This document shows, in pieces, positions 5,422 to 7,164 of a stretch of 7,164 nucleotides of DNA. Source of the DNA: an uncultured Collinsella sp. (GTDB lineage: Bacteria > Actinomycetota > Coriobacteriia > Coriobacteriales > Coriobacteriaceae); assembly GCA_902494685.1 (NCBI GenBank), contig CABUUE010000078.1, forward strand, positions 1 through 7,164, in the 5' to 3' direction. Positions within the stretch are counted from its first letter, which is position 1. Each line of letters starts with the position of its first letter. The notes beneath the pieces are model-generated. The model did not search any database. It saw only the letters and a list, made by a program, of their open reading frames with translations, and was not told where the DNA came from. Both the position numbers and the translations under genes were made by a program.

Positions 5422-7164
5422 CTAACGCACCTCTCCGAAGAGGGCCTTGAGGCTCTTCTCGAGCGTCTTCTCGTGCTCGAGGATGCGCTTGGCGATCTCG
5501 TCAGCTGGCTCCAGCTCGGCGTACTTGTAGAACACGCGCGTGAACGGGACGGTGTAGCCCACCTTGGTCTTCTTCTTGTCCACCCAGGCGTACTTGTTGT
5601 ACGGGCGTACCTCGCGCTCGATATAGGCGTCAATGTCCTGAGTGAGCGGGATGTCCTCGGTGTCCTCCTTGGCCTTGTCCGCCTGCATTTTCCCGCGTTT
5701 GTTAAGGACGGGTTCTCCGTCCTCGTCGACGACGGGGCTCTCCACGGCAACGCGGTTGAAGCCAAACTCGACCGTCTCCATCAGGCGCGCCTCGACGGAG
5801 ACCTCTAGTCCGTTGGACCCGGCGCCCGTCCAAGTGCCGTCGCGATACTCGGAGTACGCCTGGACGATAAGGTCGCGGCAGGACTTGGTGATGTCGTTCT
5901 TCTTGTCGCCAATGCCCTTGCGGCGCTTCTCGAAGCACCGGGAGGCGTCGATGAGCAGCACGTGGTCGCGATGCTCCGGTGCCTTCGCCTTGCTGAAGAG
6001 CCAAACGTAGGTGGCGATGCCGGTGTTGTAGAACGAGTCGCAGGGCAGCTGCACGATCGCGTCGAGCCAGTCGTTCTCCAACACGTATCGGCGGATGCTG
6101 TCCTCGCCGCTGCCGGGCTTGCCCTTGTAGAGCGGACTCGCGTCCTGGACAATCGCCATCACGCCGTCGTCCTTGAGCTTAGACAGGCCGTTGAGCACGA
6201 AGAGCGTCTGACCATCGCCCTTGGCGGGAAGCTTCTCAACGGGGAAGCGTCCACCGCCGGCAGTCTTGAATTCCTTCTCCACCGAGGGGGCCTGAGGATT
6301 CCACGGGTCACCGAAGGGTGGATTGGAAATGCAGTAGTCGAACTTGAAGCCATCGAACTTATCGGCGGAGAGGGTATCTCCGAAGCGCATGTTGGCGTCG
6401 TCCTCGCCACGAATTAGCGCACTCGCCTTCGCGATGCCGAAAGTGAAGGGATTGAACTCCTGACCGTAGCAGGTTACACGGGCCTCGGCGTCGAGCTGGC
6501 GCAGGCGCTCCTCGGTGCAGCCGAGCATCTGCGAGGTTCCCATGGTCTGGTCGTAGACGGTCTTCGTGATGCGGTCGCCGTCGAAGACGTGCGGGTCCGC
6601 CTGAATGAGCAGGTCGGTCATGAGGTACACGATGTCGCGGCTCGTGAAGTGAGCGCCGGCGTCCTCGTCGTAGGACTCGGAGAAGCGCTGAATGAGGTTC
6701 TCGAAGATGTAGCCCATGTCCACAGCTTTGATCTTGTCGGGCGACATGTCGGCCTGCGGCTTGCAGAAGTCGCAGACGACCTGGTAGAGCAGCGGGGCGT
6801 CTGGGTCGGAGAGGCGTTCGATCTGGTCGGCGAACTTCATGCGTGCCAAGATGTCCTGCACGTTGTCCGAGAACCCGTTGATGTAGTCCTTGAAGTTGTC
6901 CTCGATGTTCTCCGGGTCGGCCTTGAGCGTCTCGAAGGTGAACTTAGAGGTGTTGTAGAAGGGGTAGCCGGAGGCATCGCGCAAAAAGCCGTCCTTCACG
7001 GAAAAGGCTTTGTATTTCTCAGCTGCGGCGAGAACGGCATCGTGCGTGGGCTCAAGGCAGTCGTGGAAGCGTTTGATAACGGTCATAGGAAGGATGACCA
7101 GGCCGTACTCATGAGGCTTGTAGGGGCCACGCAGGGTATCGGCGGCACTCCAAATGAGAGATGC
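5422..7164 (-). CDS. hsdM: Type I DNA adenine methyltransferase subunit (HsdM), 5' end outside window
   Basis: The visible fragment is 580 residues and remains open at the right edge. An ATG at 7086 is internal: the 26 codons before it read IWSAADTLRG...HEYGLVILP, the hallmark HsdM N-terminal helix bundle. Perhaps 10-25 residues are missing, and the true start lies beyond 7164. In fragment numbering the HsdM_N domain covers about 1-150. The N6-adenine methyltransferase domain follows, with FTSR at 173-176, the SAM-site motif I segment YDQTMGTSQM at 204-213, YGQEFNP at 233-239, and catalytic motif IV NPPF at 281-284. The C-terminal tail ends in a charged helix typical of HsdM. The enzyme transfers a methyl group from SAM to adenine in the HsdS-chosen target. 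Motif I differs from the usual DPxxGTGGM form, while NPPF is intact. It is the first visible gene of the operon. Stop codon TAG. Confidence 0.96.
   Translation of the reverse strand, partial: ASLIWSAADTLRGPYKPHEYGLVILPMTVIKRFHDCLEPTHDAVLAAAEKYKAFSVKDGFLRDASGYPFYNTSKFTFETLKADPENIEDNFKDYINGFSDNVQDILARMKFADQIERLSDPDAPLLYQVVCDFCKPQADMSPDKIKAVDMGYIFENLIQRFSESYDEDAGAHFTSRDIVYLMTDLLIQADPHVFDGDRITKTVYDQTMGTSQMLGCTEERLRQLDAEARVTCYGQEFNPFTFGIAKASALIRGEDDANMRFGDTLSADKFDGFKFDYCISNPPFGDPWNPQAPSVEKEFKTAGGGRFPVEKLPAKGDGQTLFVLNGLSKLKDDGVMAIVQDASPLYKGKPGSGEDSIRRYVLENDWLDAIVQLPCDSFYNTGIATYVWLFSKAKAPEHRDHVLLIDASRCFEKRRKGIGDKKNDITKSCRDLIVQAYSEYRDGTWTGAGSNGLEVSVEARLMETVEFGFNRVAVESPVVDEDGEPVLNKRGKMQADKAKEDTEDIPLTQDIDAYIEREVRPYNKYAWVDKKKTKVGYTVPFTRVFYKYAELEPADEIAKRILEHEKTLEKSLKALFGEVR
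5430..5436 (-). promoter_or_regulatory. Ribosome binding site of hsdS inside hsdM
   Basis: GGAGAGG lies 10 bases before the ATG at 5419 and encodes part of the last codons of hsdM (Gly-Glu-Val-Arg-stop). It favours this start over the in-frame ATG at 5410, which is preceded directly by GGGAG with no spacer. Confidence 0.65.

Noticed and set aside
5352..6417. Several open frames on both strands inside hsdM, including plus-strand 5419-5808 and 5962-6417
   Set aside because: Compositional shadows of hsdM. Their translations are Arg/Ser- or Val/Leu-rich with no domains, while the hsdM frame is intact.
7084..7086. ATG as the start of hsdM
   Set aside because: The 26 codons upstream are in frame and encode the conserved HsdM start region (IWSAADTLRG, VILP), so this Met is internal and the gene is cut by the window edge.

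Overview
The window holds a type I restriction-modification locus, read entirely on the minus strand. From right to left the order is hsdM (5' end outside the window), hsdS, an unrecognised 187-codon gene, hsdR, and the first 148 codons of a DUF262 / GmrSD-N-type gene that runs off the left edge. Nearly every base is coding. The only gap of any size is 39 bases between hsdR and the DUF262 gene. I see no tRNA, rRNA, CRISPR array, transposase, recombinase or convincing terminator.

Layout: hsdM 5422-7164, hsdS 4145-5419, small gene 3578-4141, hsdR 484-3576, DUF262 gene 1-444. The junctions between the first four genes are 2, 3 and 1 bases. In each one the downstream gene's Shine-Dalgarno sequence lies in the last codons of the gene before it. 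This looks like one transcriptional unit with translational coupling. The promoter should lie beyond the right edge.

How the genes work together: HsdS (two target-recognition domains, two conserved spacer regions) and HsdM form the adenine methyltransferase that marks a bipartite site. Adding HsdR (PD-(D/E)XK nuclease plus superfamily 2 translocase) gives the restriction complex. The small gene is inserted between specificity and restriction subunits. It has exactly four cysteines, all within residues 32-71, and looks like a small metal-binding protein; its function is unknown. The DUF262 protein carries the DGQQR motif of GmrS/SspE/BrxU-like nucleotide-dependent defence proteins, so the locus may pair a type I system with a second, modification-sensing nuclease.

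Organism: high-GC bacterium with strong Shine-Dalgarno sequences. Hand counts of single 60-base lines give about 73% GC in hsdM and 65% in hsdR, but only about 40-55% in hsdS and the small gene. The overall style suggests Actinomycetota, perhaps a gut Coriobacteriia member, but this is a guess from composition and protein flavour.

The points most worth a second look are the small cysteine-bearing gene inside the operon, an altered SAM-binding motif I in HsdM, and the DUF262 gene at the operon's end.
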